A stretch of DNA of 64,000 bases from Roseateles depolymerans. GTDB lineage: Bacteria > Pseudomonadota > Gammaproteobacteria > Burkholderiales > Burkholderiaceae_C. Positions 16,594 to 25,231 of this stretch are shown piece by piece (within the stretch, counting starts at the first letter, position 1; every line of letters starts with the position of its first letter). The translations under genes and the position numbers were made by a program. The stretch spans positions 1,007,066-1,071,065 of the forward strand of contig NZ_QUMT01000001.1 in NCBI RefSeq assembly GCF_003387155.1, in the 5' to 3' direction. The notes beneath the pieces are model-generated. The model saw only the letters and a program-made list of their open reading frames with translations. It did no database searches and was not told where the DNA came from.

Positions 16594-19592
16594 CCACCAC
16601 TCCCCCCAAGCGCCGTGCTCCGGCGCGAAAGCCGCGTGCCGCGATGGCGCCGGCGGAAGCCATTGCCGAGATCGTTGGCGATGTGTCGCTGGATCTGTTT
16701 CCGGCGGACGTGCCGGCGGCGCCTTTGGCGTCGGATTCGGCTTCGGCTTCGACCGAGTCCCCTTCGGATGCGACAGCGGAAGCCAAGCCTGTAGCCACCA
16801 AGGCCTCCAAGACCACCGCGCCGAAGGCCAAGGCCGCGAAGACTGCAGCCGGCAAGGCCGCAGCGCCGTCGAAGCGTCGCGCTTCGAAAACCGCCGCTGA
16901 TGTCAGCAATGCAGAGACTGCCATTGGTGCAGAGGTGGCCACCGATGCTGATGGGGTCACTAATGCTGACGAAGCCATCGCCGGAGACGGTTCCACCCCT
17001 CAAGCTCCCACAAGCACGTCCGTCGGCGAGGCTGCTGCGCACGGCGCCGGCACTACTCTTGCTGGAGATGCCGCTGGCGCTGCCAACGTCGCTGATGCTG
17101 ATGCTGGCGCTGGCGCAACAGGTGCCGCCGTAATCGGCGCTGACGTGGCGGCCGCCTCGCCAGCATCGGAAGTTTCCGACGATGCAGCCGCCGCCCGTGC
17201 CTCGAAGCGCCCGGCCAAGCCACGATCCGCGCGCGGGGCTGCCGCTACGCCGACACCGGCTCCCACTGTCCTGCCGGCCTCGCTCATGCCCGAGTCCATC
17301 GACGATGCCGTCGAAGACATCTTCCAGGCGCTGATGTCCGATGAGGACGATGCATTCGCAGCGGACGCCGCCCTGGATGCGGCCGTCGGTGGGATCGAGC
17401 CGGTCGACCCTGCGCCCGTGGCGCCCAGACCAGAGCGCAATCGCAAGCCTGCGCGCAAAGGGCGTCAGCCGGCGTCCGAGCGGACGGACGACCAGTCGGA
17501 CGAACACCGATATCCCCAAGCGCACGACCATGCGGAGGACAGTTCGTACGACCGCTCAGACGACCGTGAGGAAGGCCGTGAAGATGACCGCACCTACGAT
17601 CAGCGCGCCCGCCATTCACAGTCCGACGATTCCTTCGGCGACGAAGACGCGCACCGCGACACCTTCGTCCCCAGCGAGCCTGGTGAAGTGCCTGCAGACG
17701 AAGCCCCTGCAGCCCCCACTCCCTCCCGCAACCGCCGCAAGCCGAGCCTGAGCGCTGCCGCCGCAAACGCCGATCCCGACGCGCCACCGCCTCTGCGCTT
17801 CACCCTCGGCCCTCGCGAAGATGACACGGTTTTCGGCGACTACGAGCTGCGCGACGCCGACACCGGCGGCACCTTCCGCCTGCGTCTGCTGGGCCGGTCG
17901 CTGTGGCGCTGCGATTGCGCAGGCTACCTGGCGCAAGGCGACTGCGAACACGGTGACGAACTGATGGCGCTGTTCACCGATGAACAGGACGACACGCTGG
18001 AGGGCGGCTGGCCCGCCCGCGAGGCCGAGGTCTGGCTGGTGCCGGGTGACGAGCGCCGCCTGCAGTGGATCGCCGGCAACGACGTGCCCGCGGCCCTGCG
18101 CGACCAACCGGGTCTGGACGAGCGTCACCGCCGGGATGCGGAACTGTCGCAGGACTGGCTGCAATCGCTGGTGGCGCAGGCGCGTGCCGCCGGTGTGCCC
18201 TTGCGGGTGGACGCGCCCGTCTGGCCGCAACTGGCCTGGGGTCGTGACGCCCAGGCGCGGGTGTCCCGACTGGAAGCCTTCCTCGCCGACGGTGCCGCCG
18301 CACAGGCCTTGTTGAAGGACACGCTGTCGCCTCACCAGTGGGAAGCCGCGCTGTTTGCCGTCTGCGCCGGCCGCGCCCTGGTGGCCGACGACCTGGGCCT
18401 GGGCCAACGGGGTGCCGCCATTGCCGCCATCCGGCTGTGGGACCACCTGTTCGGTGCCAGCCCGGCCCTGGTGATCGCTCCGGCGGCTGCCCATGCGGCC
18501 TGGCAGCGCGACCTGTCCCGCTGGCTGGGGGAGGGCGCTTCAGCGGTGACGGTCGCGGAAGCGCCTACCGCACGCCATGCGCCAGCCCTGCTGGTGGTGG
18601 ACGGCATCGACCTCATGGATGACACGCGGCTGGAAACGCTGCGCGCCCTGGAAAGCCGCACCGGCGCGCAGCTGCTGCTGATCGCGCATCAGGAACCGCT
18701 GGGCCAGCCTGCGCTGACGAAGTGGGTGGACTGGCTGGACAGCGCCCGTCGCGGCCCCTGGGCGCGTCTGTCGGCACTGCCGCAGGACGCCGGCAAGAAG
18801 GCGGTGCGCGAGGCGCTGGAAGCAGTGATCCTGTCCCGCCGCAAGCGCGAGCTGCACGAGCGCCTGCCCGCCTGCCTGCTGACGCCGATGTGGCTGGACG
18901 CCGCCGGCAGCAGCCTGCCGCAAGGACCGCTGAAGCAACTGCGCCAGACGCTGGAGCGCTGGGCCGCGCGTCCCTTCCTAAACAGTGCCGAGCAGCAGCA
19001 GCTGATGGAAGCGCTGGCACTGCTGCCGCCGTCATCACGCCAGGCACTGGCTGCCAAGGCGGAAGCGGTGCTGGCGGTGCGGCGCGACTGGGTGGAGTCG
19101 GCCACGCCGGCGGCCAGCCGTCTGCTGGTCTGCAGCCGCTCCGAAACGCTGCTCGACAGTCTGGGCCAGTCGCCGCAACTGCGCCGCCTGCCGCCTCACC
19201 GTCTGCGTGCGGGTGACAGCGCCGAGCAGCGCGCGGCCACCCTCAAGGCCTGGCGCGATGCGCCGGCCGGTGTGCTGATGGCCAGTGACGATGCGCTGGC
19301 AGCGGTCCCGGCCGGACTGCTGTCGCAGGACCGCGTCGCGGTGATCCATGCTGACCTGCCCTGGCAAGCCTCCACGCTGGACGAGCGGGTGATGCAGGCC
19401 TGCGGCGATGACTGCTGCGGCGTTCCTGCGGCGCTGCTGCTGATCAGCGGCTCGCTGGATGCCGGGCTGAGCCAGGCCCATGCCAAGGGCCTGAGCTTCC
19501 CGCACTGGCTGGATGCCCCGCCGACCTGGCTGGATGCCGAAGATGTGCAGGCGCTGATGGCCGTGCTGCCGGCCCTGCTGGACGGGCTGTGA
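16590..19592 (+). CDS. SWIM zinc finger/degenerate SNF2-like protein
   Basis: A 1000-residue protein. Residues 1 to about 400 are low complexity: first Ala/Lys-rich, then Ala/Asp-rich with an acidic, Arg-containing stretch. A SWIM-type zinc finger follows: C441-x-C443-x8-C452-x-H454. The C-terminal half looks like an SNF2 helicase in order and spacing: motif I region ADDLGLGQR at 599-607, APAAAHAAW (motif Ia), VVDGIDLMDD at about 669-678 (Walker B position), and RLLVCSRSETLLD starting the second RecA-like lobe. The Walker A Lys-Thr is replaced by Gln606-Arg607, the DEAH box by D671-G-I-D, and no Arg-finger motif VI is apparent. ATP hydrolysis is therefore unlikely, and it may be a DNA-binding pseudo-translocase. 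The SNF2 relationship is inferred by eye. Confidence 0.7.
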   Translation: MTTTPPKRRAPARKPRAAMAPAEAIAEIVGDVSLDLFPADVPAAPLASDSASASTESPSDATAEAKPVATKASKTTAPKAKAAKTAAGKAAAPSKRRASKTAADVSNAETAIGAEVATDADGVTNADEAIAGDGSTPQAPTSTSVGEAAAHGAGTTLAGDAAGAANVADADAGAGATGAAVIGADVAAASPASEVSDDAAAARASKRPAKPRSARGAAATPTPAPTVLPASLMPESIDDAVEDIFQALMSDEDDAFAADAALDAAVGGIEPVDPAPVAPRPERNRKPARKGRQPASERTDDQSDEHRYPQAHDHAEDSSYDRSDDREEGREDDRTYDQRARHSQSDDSFGDEDAHRDTFVPSEPGEVPADEAPAAPTPSRNRRKPSLSAAAANADPDAPPPLRFTLGPREDDTVFGDYELRDADTGGTFRLRLLGRSLWRCDCAGYLAQGDCEHGDELMALFTDEQDDTLEGGWPAREAEVWLVPGDERRLQWIAGNDVPAALRDQPGLDERHRRDAELSQDWLQSLVAQARAAGVPLRVDAPVWPQLAWGRDAQARVSRLEAFLADGAAAQALLKDTLSPHQWEAALFAVCAGRALVADDLGLGQRGAAIAAIRLWDHLFGASPALVIAPAAAHAAWQRDLSRWLGEGASAVTVAEAPTARHAPALLVVDGIDLMDDTRLETLRALESRTGAQLLLIAHQEPLGQPALTKWVDWLDSARRGPWARLSALPQDAGKKAVREALEAVILSRRKRELHERLPACLLTPMWLDAAGSSLPQGPLKQLRQTLERWAARPFLNSAEQQQLMEALALLPPSSRQALAAKAEAVLAVRRDWVESATPAASRLLVCSRSETLLDSLGQSPQLRRLPPHRLRAGDSAEQRAATLKAWRDAPAGVLMASDDALAAVPAGLLSQDRVAVIHADLPWQASTLDERVMQACGDDCCGVPAALLLISGSLDAGLSQAHAKGLSFPHWLDAPPTWLDAEDVQALMAVLPALLDGL

Positions 19593-19603
19593 CGAAAGCC
19601 CGC

Positions 19604-19622
19604 CCTTGAGGGTCTCTCAAGG
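19604..19622 (+). terminator. small hairpin after the SNF2-like gene
   Basis: CCTTGAG-GGTCT-CTCAAGG forms a perfect 7-bp stem 12 bases after the stop codon. The following bases are C-rich and not a T run, so intrinsic termination is uncertain. Confidence 0.4.
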
Positions 19623-19674
19623 CCCCTATCCCCGCACACGGGGGAGGGGCTAGGGGAAACCCCGAAAGTGAGGC

Positions 19675-19680
19675 TATACT
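19675..19680 (+). promoter_or_regulatory. -10 element of the helicase promoter
   Basis: TATACT followed by CGCGC is a good sigma70 -10 sequence in the otherwise GC-rich upstream region of the RNA helicase gene. The -35 position (AGGGGA) is poor. A start near 19687 would give an unusually long leader of about 400 bases. Confidence 0.45.
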
Positions 19681-19686
19681 CGCGCT

Positions 19687-20089
19687 CTTCATCGGCGGGC
19701 CTGTGCTTTGCACTGGCAGTTCTTGGCACTGGCCCTTGCCCGATGTTTCGTACGTCTCCTCTGACCACTTTGCAGTCCGTCGCAGGCCGCCAGAATCCTT
19801 CGGGATTCTTTGGAGTCTGCAACACGCTGGCCGTCCTGGCCTTCACGTGTTTGATGCACTGCAAGCCCTCGGGTTCGGTCGGCGGCGATGCCGTCGCTAT
19901 GACTGTTCCCCGGCGCCTCACCCGGCTCCTTGCGCATCTTCATGCCAAGCCCAGGTGATCGACGCGAGCTTTCTCCCAGCGACATGACCCTCCGCCGCGG
20001 CACCCGTGTGTCCCGCGGGCGGACAGCGACCCGGCCATCCGTGGGCATTGCATGCCGCACCGACAGCCAGGCGCTTCTTTGGACTTGAG
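19687..20089 (+). other. long 5' leader of the DEAD-box helicase
   Basis: About 400 bases separate the predicted transcription start from the helicase ATG. Short open frames exist in it but lack ribosome-binding sites and family resemblance. It holds a strong UUCG-capped hairpin at 19792-19809, and flanking bases (TTGCAG near 19771 and CTGCAA near 19817) can pair around it to form a longer stem. Long structured leaders are common on cold-induced RNA helicase and cold-shock genes, so post-transcriptional control is plausible. Confidence 0.5.
19792..19809 (+). promoter_or_regulatory. UUCG-tetraloop hairpin in the helicase leader
   Basis: AGAATCC-TTCG-GGATTCT gives a perfect 7-bp stem closed by the very stable C(UUCG)G tetraloop. 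It is not followed by a T run, so it is more likely an RNA structural element than a terminator. Confidence 0.7.
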
Positions 20090-22051
20090 ATGACTGTGAA
20101 CCAAGAACTGAACGCCCCCCAGAACGCCGACCTGATCGACGACCAGATGGATGCCGAGACCGGCACGCTGGACACGCAGGCCGACGTCGAGGCGTCCCCC
20201 GTGGCTGCCGCCCCGTCCGGCGTGGCCTTCTCCACCCTGGGTCTGCACGAGGCGCTGCAGCGCGCCGTGAAGGACTCCGGCTACGAGCACGCCACTGACG
20301 TGCAAGCCCGCGCCATTCCGCCGGCCCTGGGCGGCGCCGACCTGATGGTCTCGTCCCGCACCGGCTCCGGCAAGACCGCGTCGTTCATCCTCCCGGCCCT
20401 GCAGCAGGTGCTCGAAGCCCGTGCCGCCCGTGCCACCGGCCCCAAGGTCAAGGTGCAAGGCCCGCGCGTGCTGGTGCTGGCACCCACCCGTGAACTGGCC
20501 ATGCAGGTTTCCAAGTCGGCCATGACCTATGGCCGTCACATCCAGGGCCTGCGCGTGGCCACGGTGCTGGGCGGCATGCCCTACGCCCTGCAGCTGCGCA
20601 TGCTCAGCGGCCCGCTGGACATCCTGATCGCCACCCCCGGCCGTCTGCTGGACCACATCAACAGCGGTCGCTGCAAGCTGGACAACGTCACCATGTTCGT
20701 GCTGGACGAAGCCGACCGCATGCTGGACATGGGCTTCATCGAAGACATCGAGTTCGTGGCCCAGCAACTGCCGGTGGCCCGCCAGACCCTGATGTATTCG
20801 GCCACCTTCGCCGGCCACACCGGTCGCCTGGCCGAGCAGCTGATGAAGGACCCGCAGCGCATCGACGTCAGCGGCCACACCGAAACCCACGAAAACATCG
20901 AGCAGCGTCTGCACTGGGCCGACAACGGCCAGCACAAGCGCAAGCTGCTGGAGCACATCCTGGGCGAGCGTGACGTGGACCAGGCCGTGGTCTTCACCAG
21001 CACCCAGCAGGACACCGAATGGCTGGCCGATGCGCTGGCGGAAATCGGTCACCGCGTGGCCGCACTGCATGGCGGCATGCCGCAGGGCAAGCGCAACCGC
21101 ACGCTGATGATGCTGCGTCGCCGCGACCTGCGCGTGCTGGTGGCCACCGACGTCGCTGCCCGCGGCATCGACGTGCCCACCATCTCCCACGTGATCAACT
21201 TCGGCCTGCCGATGAAGGCCGAGGACTACGTGCACCGTATCGGCCGTACCGGCCGTGCAGGTCGCTCCGGCATCGCCGTGACCCTGGCCGAGCGCCAGGA
21301 TCTGTCGATGATCAAGCGCATCCAGCAGTTCACCACCCAATCCATCCCGGTCTCTCGCATCGAGGGCCTGGAGCCGCGCAATGAAGAGCCGCGCATCTAT
21401 CCCCCGCGGGACCGCAATGCCCGCGGTGGCGACACCCGAGGTGACTTCCGCGGTGGCAACCGTGGCGGCTTCGGTGGCGGCCAGAGCCGTGGTTATGGCC
21501 AGGGCTATGGCCAAGGTCATGGCGGTGGTGCCCGTTTCGACAACCGCGGTGAAGGCCGTGGCGGCGACCCGCGTTTCGACCGTGGTGACAACCGCGGCCC
21601 GCGCTTCGAGCCGCGTGGTGGCGACCAGGGTGCCCGTTTCGAGAACCGTCCGCCGCGTTTCGAAGGTCGTCCGGATGCACGTCCGGAAGGTCGCTTCGAG
21701 CCGCGTGGTGACCGTCGTCCCGACGCGCCGCGTTTTGGTGACCAGCGTCCCCCGTTCCAACGCGACGGCCAGGGCCGTGGCGGCGAGCGTCGTGACGGTG
21801 CCGGCTTCCAGCCGCGTCCGCAGCGTGGCGCCGACAACCGTGGCTTCGAGCCGCGTGGCGACCGTCAGGAACGTCCGGCCTTCCGGGGTGGCGACAACCG
21901 GTTTGACGACCGCGCCCGCTTCGAAGGTCGTCCGGAAGGCGCGCCGCGTTTCGCGGGCAAGCCGGGTGCTCCGCGTGGTCCGCGCAGCGATGACCGCCAG
22001 GACCGCGGTGGCTTCCAGGGCCGTCGCACCGGTCCGCGCAAGGGCTTCTGA
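20090..22051 (+). CDS. DEAD-box ATP-dependent RNA helicase with RGG-rich tail
   Basis: A 653-residue RNA helicase of the RhlE/DeaD type. All core motifs are present: SRTGSGKT (I), PTRELA (Ia), TPGRLLD (Ib), VLDEADRMLDMGF (II), SATF (III), VFTSTQQD (IV), VATDVAARGIDVP (V) and HRIGRTGRAGRSG (VI). From about residue 435 to the end the protein is a disordered tail of Arg, Gly, Asp, Phe and Pro with repeated RFE/RGGD/RFD units. Such tails usually bind RNA and drive condensate formation in cold. The gene has a long leader and is followed 46 bases later by a cold-shock-domain protein, so a joint cold response is likely. No symbol is given because RhlE, DeaD and SrmB cannot be separated by eye. Confidence 0.93.
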   Translation: MTVNQELNAPQNADLIDDQMDAETGTLDTQADVEASPVAAAPSGVAFSTLGLHEALQRAVKDSGYEHATDVQARAIPPALGGADLMVSSRTGSGKTASFILPALQQVLEARAARATGPKVKVQGPRVLVLAPTRELAMQVSKSAMTYGRHIQGLRVATVLGGMPYALQLRMLSGPLDILIATPGRLLDHINSGRCKLDNVTMFVLDEADRMLDMGFIEDIEFVAQQLPVARQTLMYSATFAGHTGRLAEQLMKDPQRIDVSGHTETHENIEQRLHWADNGQHKRKLLEHILGERDVDQAVVFTSTQQDTEWLADALAEIGHRVAALHGGMPQGKRNRTLMMLRRRDLRVLVATDVAARGIDVPTISHVINFGLPMKAEDYVHRIGRTGRAGRSGIAVTLAERQDLSMIKRIQQFTTQSIPVSRIEGLEPRNEEPRIYPPRDRNARGGDTRGDFRGGNRGGFGGGQSRGYGQGYGQGHGGGARFDNRGEGRGGDPRFDRGDNRGPRFEPRGGDQGARFENRPPRFEGRPDARPEGRFEPRGDRRPDAPRFGDQRPPFQRDGQGRGGERRDGAGFQPRPQRGADNRGFEPRGDRQERPAFRGGDNRFDDRARFEGRPEGAPRFAGKPGAPRGPRSDDRQDRGGFQGRRTGPRKGF

Positions 22052-22097
22052 CCTCGCCTTGAGGGACTGAAGGAGACGGACGGCGCGGAGCGGACGA

Positions 22098-22868
22098 ATG
22101 CGGGTGGAAGGCAAGGTCATCCAGTGGGATGACGCCAAAGGCTACGGCTTCATTGCGCCTTCGGCCGGTGGGTCGAAGATCTTTGTCCATGCCCGCGCCT
22201 TCGGTCTGCGCTCGCGTCGCCCCTTCGTGGGGGAGCGGGTCAGCTACGAGGTCGGGCTGGACGGGCAGGGCAAGTCGCGCGCGATGAACGTGCGGAGCCT
22301 GGAGCCCAAGCCCGCACCGGCTGGACCCGCGCCTGGCGCTGGTGGCACCCATGGTGCCGGTGCTGCGGGAGCCGCTCGCAGCGGCGCTGGCCGGGCGGCC
22401 GGTGGCGCTGCCGCGGGTCGCGCGGGCCCTGCCGGTCCACGCGCAGCCGGCGCCGCCCCAGCAGCAGGCAATGCGGGCTCATCCACGGCCAGCAACGCCG
22501 AGCTCTGGCTCATTCCCGTCTTCGCCAGCCTGGTGCTGCTGACGCACCTGGCCTGGCCACTGCCCCATGCCTTGTGGGGTGTCTACATGGCCATGAGTCT
22601 GGCCACCTTCATCGTGTATGCGCTGGACAAGCGTGCGGCCAAGCTCGGCCAGTGGCGTGTGAAGGAAAACACGCTGCATGGCCTGGCGCTGCTTTGCGGC
22701 TGGCCCGGCGCCTTGCTGGCGCAACACTTGCTTCGACACAAAAGCGCCAAGCCGAGCTTTCGGCGCTTCTTCTGGTTGAGCACCGCGCTCAACATCCTGT
22801 TGTTTGTCCTTGTTTTCACACCGCTGGTGCCGTCTCTGCTGAGGTCGCATGCCGCGGGCGTGTTCTGA
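22098..22868 (+). CDS. cold-shock domain plus DUF1294 membrane protein
   Basis: A 256-residue fusion. Residues 1-70 are a cold-shock domain with RNP1-like KGYGFIAP and RNP2-like IFVHARAF motifs, which bind single-stranded nucleic acid. An Ala/Gly/Pro-rich linker of about 65 residues follows. Residues about 140-250 hold three or four hydrophobic segments with the DUF1294 core (YALDKRAAKLGQWRVKE and the GWPGALLAQ block). The fusion is known from other proteobacteria; the role of DUF1294 is unknown. Placing an RNA-binding domain on a membrane anchor next to an RNA helicase suggests shared regulation. Confidence 0.88.
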   Translation: MRVEGKVIQWDDAKGYGFIAPSAGGSKIFVHARAFGLRSRRPFVGERVSYEVGLDGQGKSRAMNVRSLEPKPAPAGPAPGAGGTHGAGAAGAARSGAGRAAGGAAAGRAGPAGPRAAGAAPAAGNAGSSTASNAELWLIPVFASLVLLTHLAWPLPHALWGVYMAMSLATFIVYALDKRAAKLGQWRVKENTLHGLALLCGWPGALLAQHLLRHKSAKPSFRRFFWLSTALNILLFVLVFTPLVPSLLRSHAAGVF

Positions 22869-22871
22869 GTC

Positions 22872-23390
22872 ATGTTGCAGTTGAAAGTGATCGATACGGC
22901 GGACGTGCCGGCCGTGCTGGCCTTGCAGGCCCAGTGCTACGCGCCACAGTTCCACGAAAGCGCCGATGCCTTCCAGGCCAAGCTGCGCGCGACCCGCGGG
23001 CTGCATTGCTCCTTCCTGGCCGTCCAGGGCGAGCAGCCGCTGGGCTACGTGGTGAGCCTGCCGGTCGATGACGATCAGCTGCCGGGGCTGGATGCACCGG
23101 AATGGGCCCCGGCCCGCGCACCGCGCACCTTGTATCTGCACGACCTGGCCGTCTCGCCCGCCGGACGTGCGCACAAGCTGGGCCACAAGCTGGTGGAGCA
23201 GGTGCTGCGCCGCGCCCGCGACATGGGCCTGCAGGAAGTGGCCCTGGTGGCCGTGCAGGACTCCGGCGCCTATTGGCAGCGGCTGGGCTTCCAGGACGCC
23301 GCGGCCCCCCTGTCTACCGCGCTGCAGGACAAGCTGGACAGCTTTGGTCCGGATGCGCGCCTGATGCGCCGCAGCCTGGTGGCGGCCTGA
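22872..23390 (+). CDS. GNAT family N-acetyltransferase
   Basis: A 172-residue protein with the GNAT layout: an N-terminal helix pair, a central strand LYLHDLAVSPAGR, and an acetyl-CoA-binding segment RAHKLGHKLVEQVL in the place of the Q/RxxGxG/A motif, which is only partly conserved. The late segment SGAYWQRLGF is typical of the family end. It starts three bases after the upstream stop and may share its transcript. Substrate unknown. Confidence 0.85.
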   Translation: MLQLKVIDTADVPAVLALQAQCYAPQFHESADAFQAKLRATRGLHCSFLAVQGEQPLGYVVSLPVDDDQLPGLDAPEWAPARAPRTLYLHDLAVSPAGRAHKLGHKLVEQVLRRARDMGLQEVALVAVQDSGAYWQRLGFQDAAAPLSTALQDKLDSFGPDARLMRRSLVAA

Positions 23391-23506
23391 CCGACGGTCC
23401 GCGTCGCGTCAAGGGCTCCGCACCTGCGGCCTCCGCTGCTGTCAAGCATTCGCCCGGATTCGGGTTCACCCCCATCGGCACGGTCGAGAGGGGCCGCCGA
23501 GGCTGG

Positions 23507-23512
23507 GATAAT
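23507..23512 (+). promoter_or_regulatory. -10 element of the SMC operon, possibly leaderless
   Basis: GATAAT ends six bases before the ATG at 23519. If it acts as a -10 element, transcription would begin at or within a base or two of the start codon, giving a leaderless messenger. No Shine-Dalgarno sequence lies at normal distance, which agrees. The -35 position is poor. Confidence 0.4.
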
Positions 23513-23518
23513 CACCGC

Positions 23519-25231
23519 ATGACTGCGATCCCGGGAAGCGTGGCGGACGATCCGCTGCGCGACGATCTCCCCGAACCTTCCTTCGAAGACTATTTCCGCG
23601 AGGGGCAACTGCCGCAGGAATCCCTCCTGTGGTGGCAGCTGGAGCGAAACGAGGCCTTGCTGGCGGCGCACCGCGCGCTGTTCCACGGCCCGTCCACGCT
23701 GGTGCGGCTGCGCGTGTGGGTGTTCATCGAGCTGATGACCCTGCCGCATTCGCGCCTGACCCGCGACGACCTCAACCGGCACTTCCACGTCCTGCGCGAC
23801 GAGGCGCTGGACCTCGTCCTCAAACGGCTGCGCGATGCGCAGTTGCTGGCCTGGGACGGCTCCAATCAGCATTACGGCGTGACGCCGCTGGCGCAGCAGT
23901 TGATGGCGCTGGTGTCTCCGCTGACGCAGGCGCAGGACCAGGACGGTGACCTGGTCGGCCTGCTGGCCAACGTGGCCGGCGCGCAGCAGTTGGGCACGCT
24001 GGAGCCGGCGCAGCTGCACCATCTGCTGGCGCAGCTCTCGCGGCTGTACAACGAGTTCGCGGACGCCATCGCGTCCGGATCGGAATTCCATCTTCGCCGC
24101 GCCCGCATGCGCTTTGAGCGCGCGCTCAAGCTGGTGGAAAAAGCCAGCGAGGCGCTGTCCGCCATCATTTCGCAGGCGCAGAGCGAAGGCAATGCGCGGC
24201 TGGAGCGGCTGGCGCGTGAACTGGGCCTGGCCCAGGCGCGCCTGCTGGCCATGGCCAGCCAGTTCAACCGGGCCTTGCAACAGGCCGACCGCCAGCGGGT
24301 GACGCTGGGCTCCACCGGCATCACCACCACCGACGTGCGACGCTGGCTGCAGGAAGTGCCTTTCCTGGAGAACCTGGCGCTGGGGGCGCTGTCCCGCCCG
24401 GTGCATCCGGTCTTCGTGGCCCAGCATGAACTGCTGGACACCTGCGAAGCGGAGTTTGAACGCGACCGACCCAAGCCGCCCGCGGTGGAACCGCTGCCCG
24501 ACGGGCTGCAGGCGCCTGAAGGCAAGCTGGCCGTGATGAGCCTGCCGCCGGACATGGGCGAGCTGCAGACGCTGCTGGGCACCTGGAACCAGGCCGGCAT
24601 CTCGATGAACGACCTGCGGCCGGCGGTGCTCGGCGGCAGTTATGCCCGCGCGGCTTATCGCGCCCAGTTGCTGCCGCTGCTCGGGGACCCGCAAGCGCAG
24701 CATCTGGCCGGCGCCACCGGCGACATGGCCCGCCAGCCGTGGCGGGTGCGCTGGTCGGCCCAGCAGGGGCCGGTGCAGGACGAGTACGTGCGCTGGATGA
24801 GCGAAGGCGTGCTGCACGGTGCCGACGTGGAACCGCCGCGGGAGCCGGAAGGCTCGCCCCTGGCGCCGCCGCCGCCCGCTGAACCGCCCAAGCGTGGCCG
24901 CCGCAAGAAGGTGGCGGAGGCGGCCCCGGCTGCGGGTGCTTCCGCCACGGAAGCCCCAACAACGGAAGCCCCAGTCGCGGACGTCGCCACCGCGGATGCC
25001 ACCACTGCGGATGCCACTACCGCTGGAGCCTCCACCGCGGACGCCACCACCGTAGCAGTCACCACTGAAACGCCCCCGCCCAACACCGCAGCCGCGTCGC
25101 CGGCTGTCCCCGACGCACTTGCCGGCACCGCTGCCGCGCAAGCGCCCCTCTCATCGCCTGGACCCACCTTGCGCGCCGACCCTGTTGGCGACGACGACAC
25201 CCCGGTCCCTGAAGCCTCTTCACAGCCATGA
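23519..25231 (+). CDS. kleisin-like subunit of an SMC complex (MukF/MksF/JetA-like)
   Basis: A 570-residue protein, first of a three-gene overlapping operon ending in an SMC ATPase. Residues about 30-130 look like a winged-helix domain (LTRDDLNRHFHVLRDEALDLVLKRL), then a mainly helical middle with coiled-coil character (residues 160-300) and a globular part to about 440. From about 445 the sequence is Pro-rich, basic (PKRGRRKK) and then a long Ala/Thr/Asp-rich degenerate repeat to the stop. That tail is unlike kleisins, which end in a second winged helix contacting the SMC head. The assignment rests on gene order, size and the overlap with the next two genes. Confidence 0.65.
   Translation: MTAIPGSVADDPLRDDLPEPSFEDYFREGQLPQESLLWWQLERNEALLAAHRALFHGPSTLVRLRVWVFIELMTLPHSRLTRDDLNRHFHVLRDEALDLVLKRLRDAQLLAWDGSNQHYGVTPLAQQLMALVSPLTQAQDQDGDLVGLLANVAGAQQLGTLEPAQLHHLLAQLSRLYNEFADAIASGSEFHLRRARMRFERALKLVEKASEALSAIISQAQSEGNARLERLARELGLAQARLLAMASQFNRALQQADRQRVTLGSTGITTTDVRRWLQEVPFLENLALGALSRPVHPVFVAQHELLDTCEAEFERDRPKPPAVEPLPDGLQAPEGKLAVMSLPPDMGELQTLLGTWNQAGISMNDLRPAVLGGSYARAAYRAQLLPLLGDPQAQHLAGATGDMARQPWRVRWSAQQGPVQDEYVRWMSEGVLHGADVEPPREPEGSPLAPPPPAEPPKRGRRKKVAEAAPAAGASATEAPTTEAPVADVATADATTADATTAGASTADATTVAVTTETPPPNTAAASPAVPDALAGTAAAQAPLSSPGPTLRADPVGDDDTPVPEASSQP

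Noticed and set aside
19668-19958. 96-codon open frame in the helicase leader
   Set aside because: It starts within the predicted promoter, has no ribosome-binding site and covers the hairpin region; a non-coding leader explains it better.
19940-22138. 732-codon minus-strand frame opposite the DEAD-box helicase
   Set aside because: Thr/Ala-rich and explained by the helicase's repetitive Arg/Gly codons on the other strand; no domain is visible.
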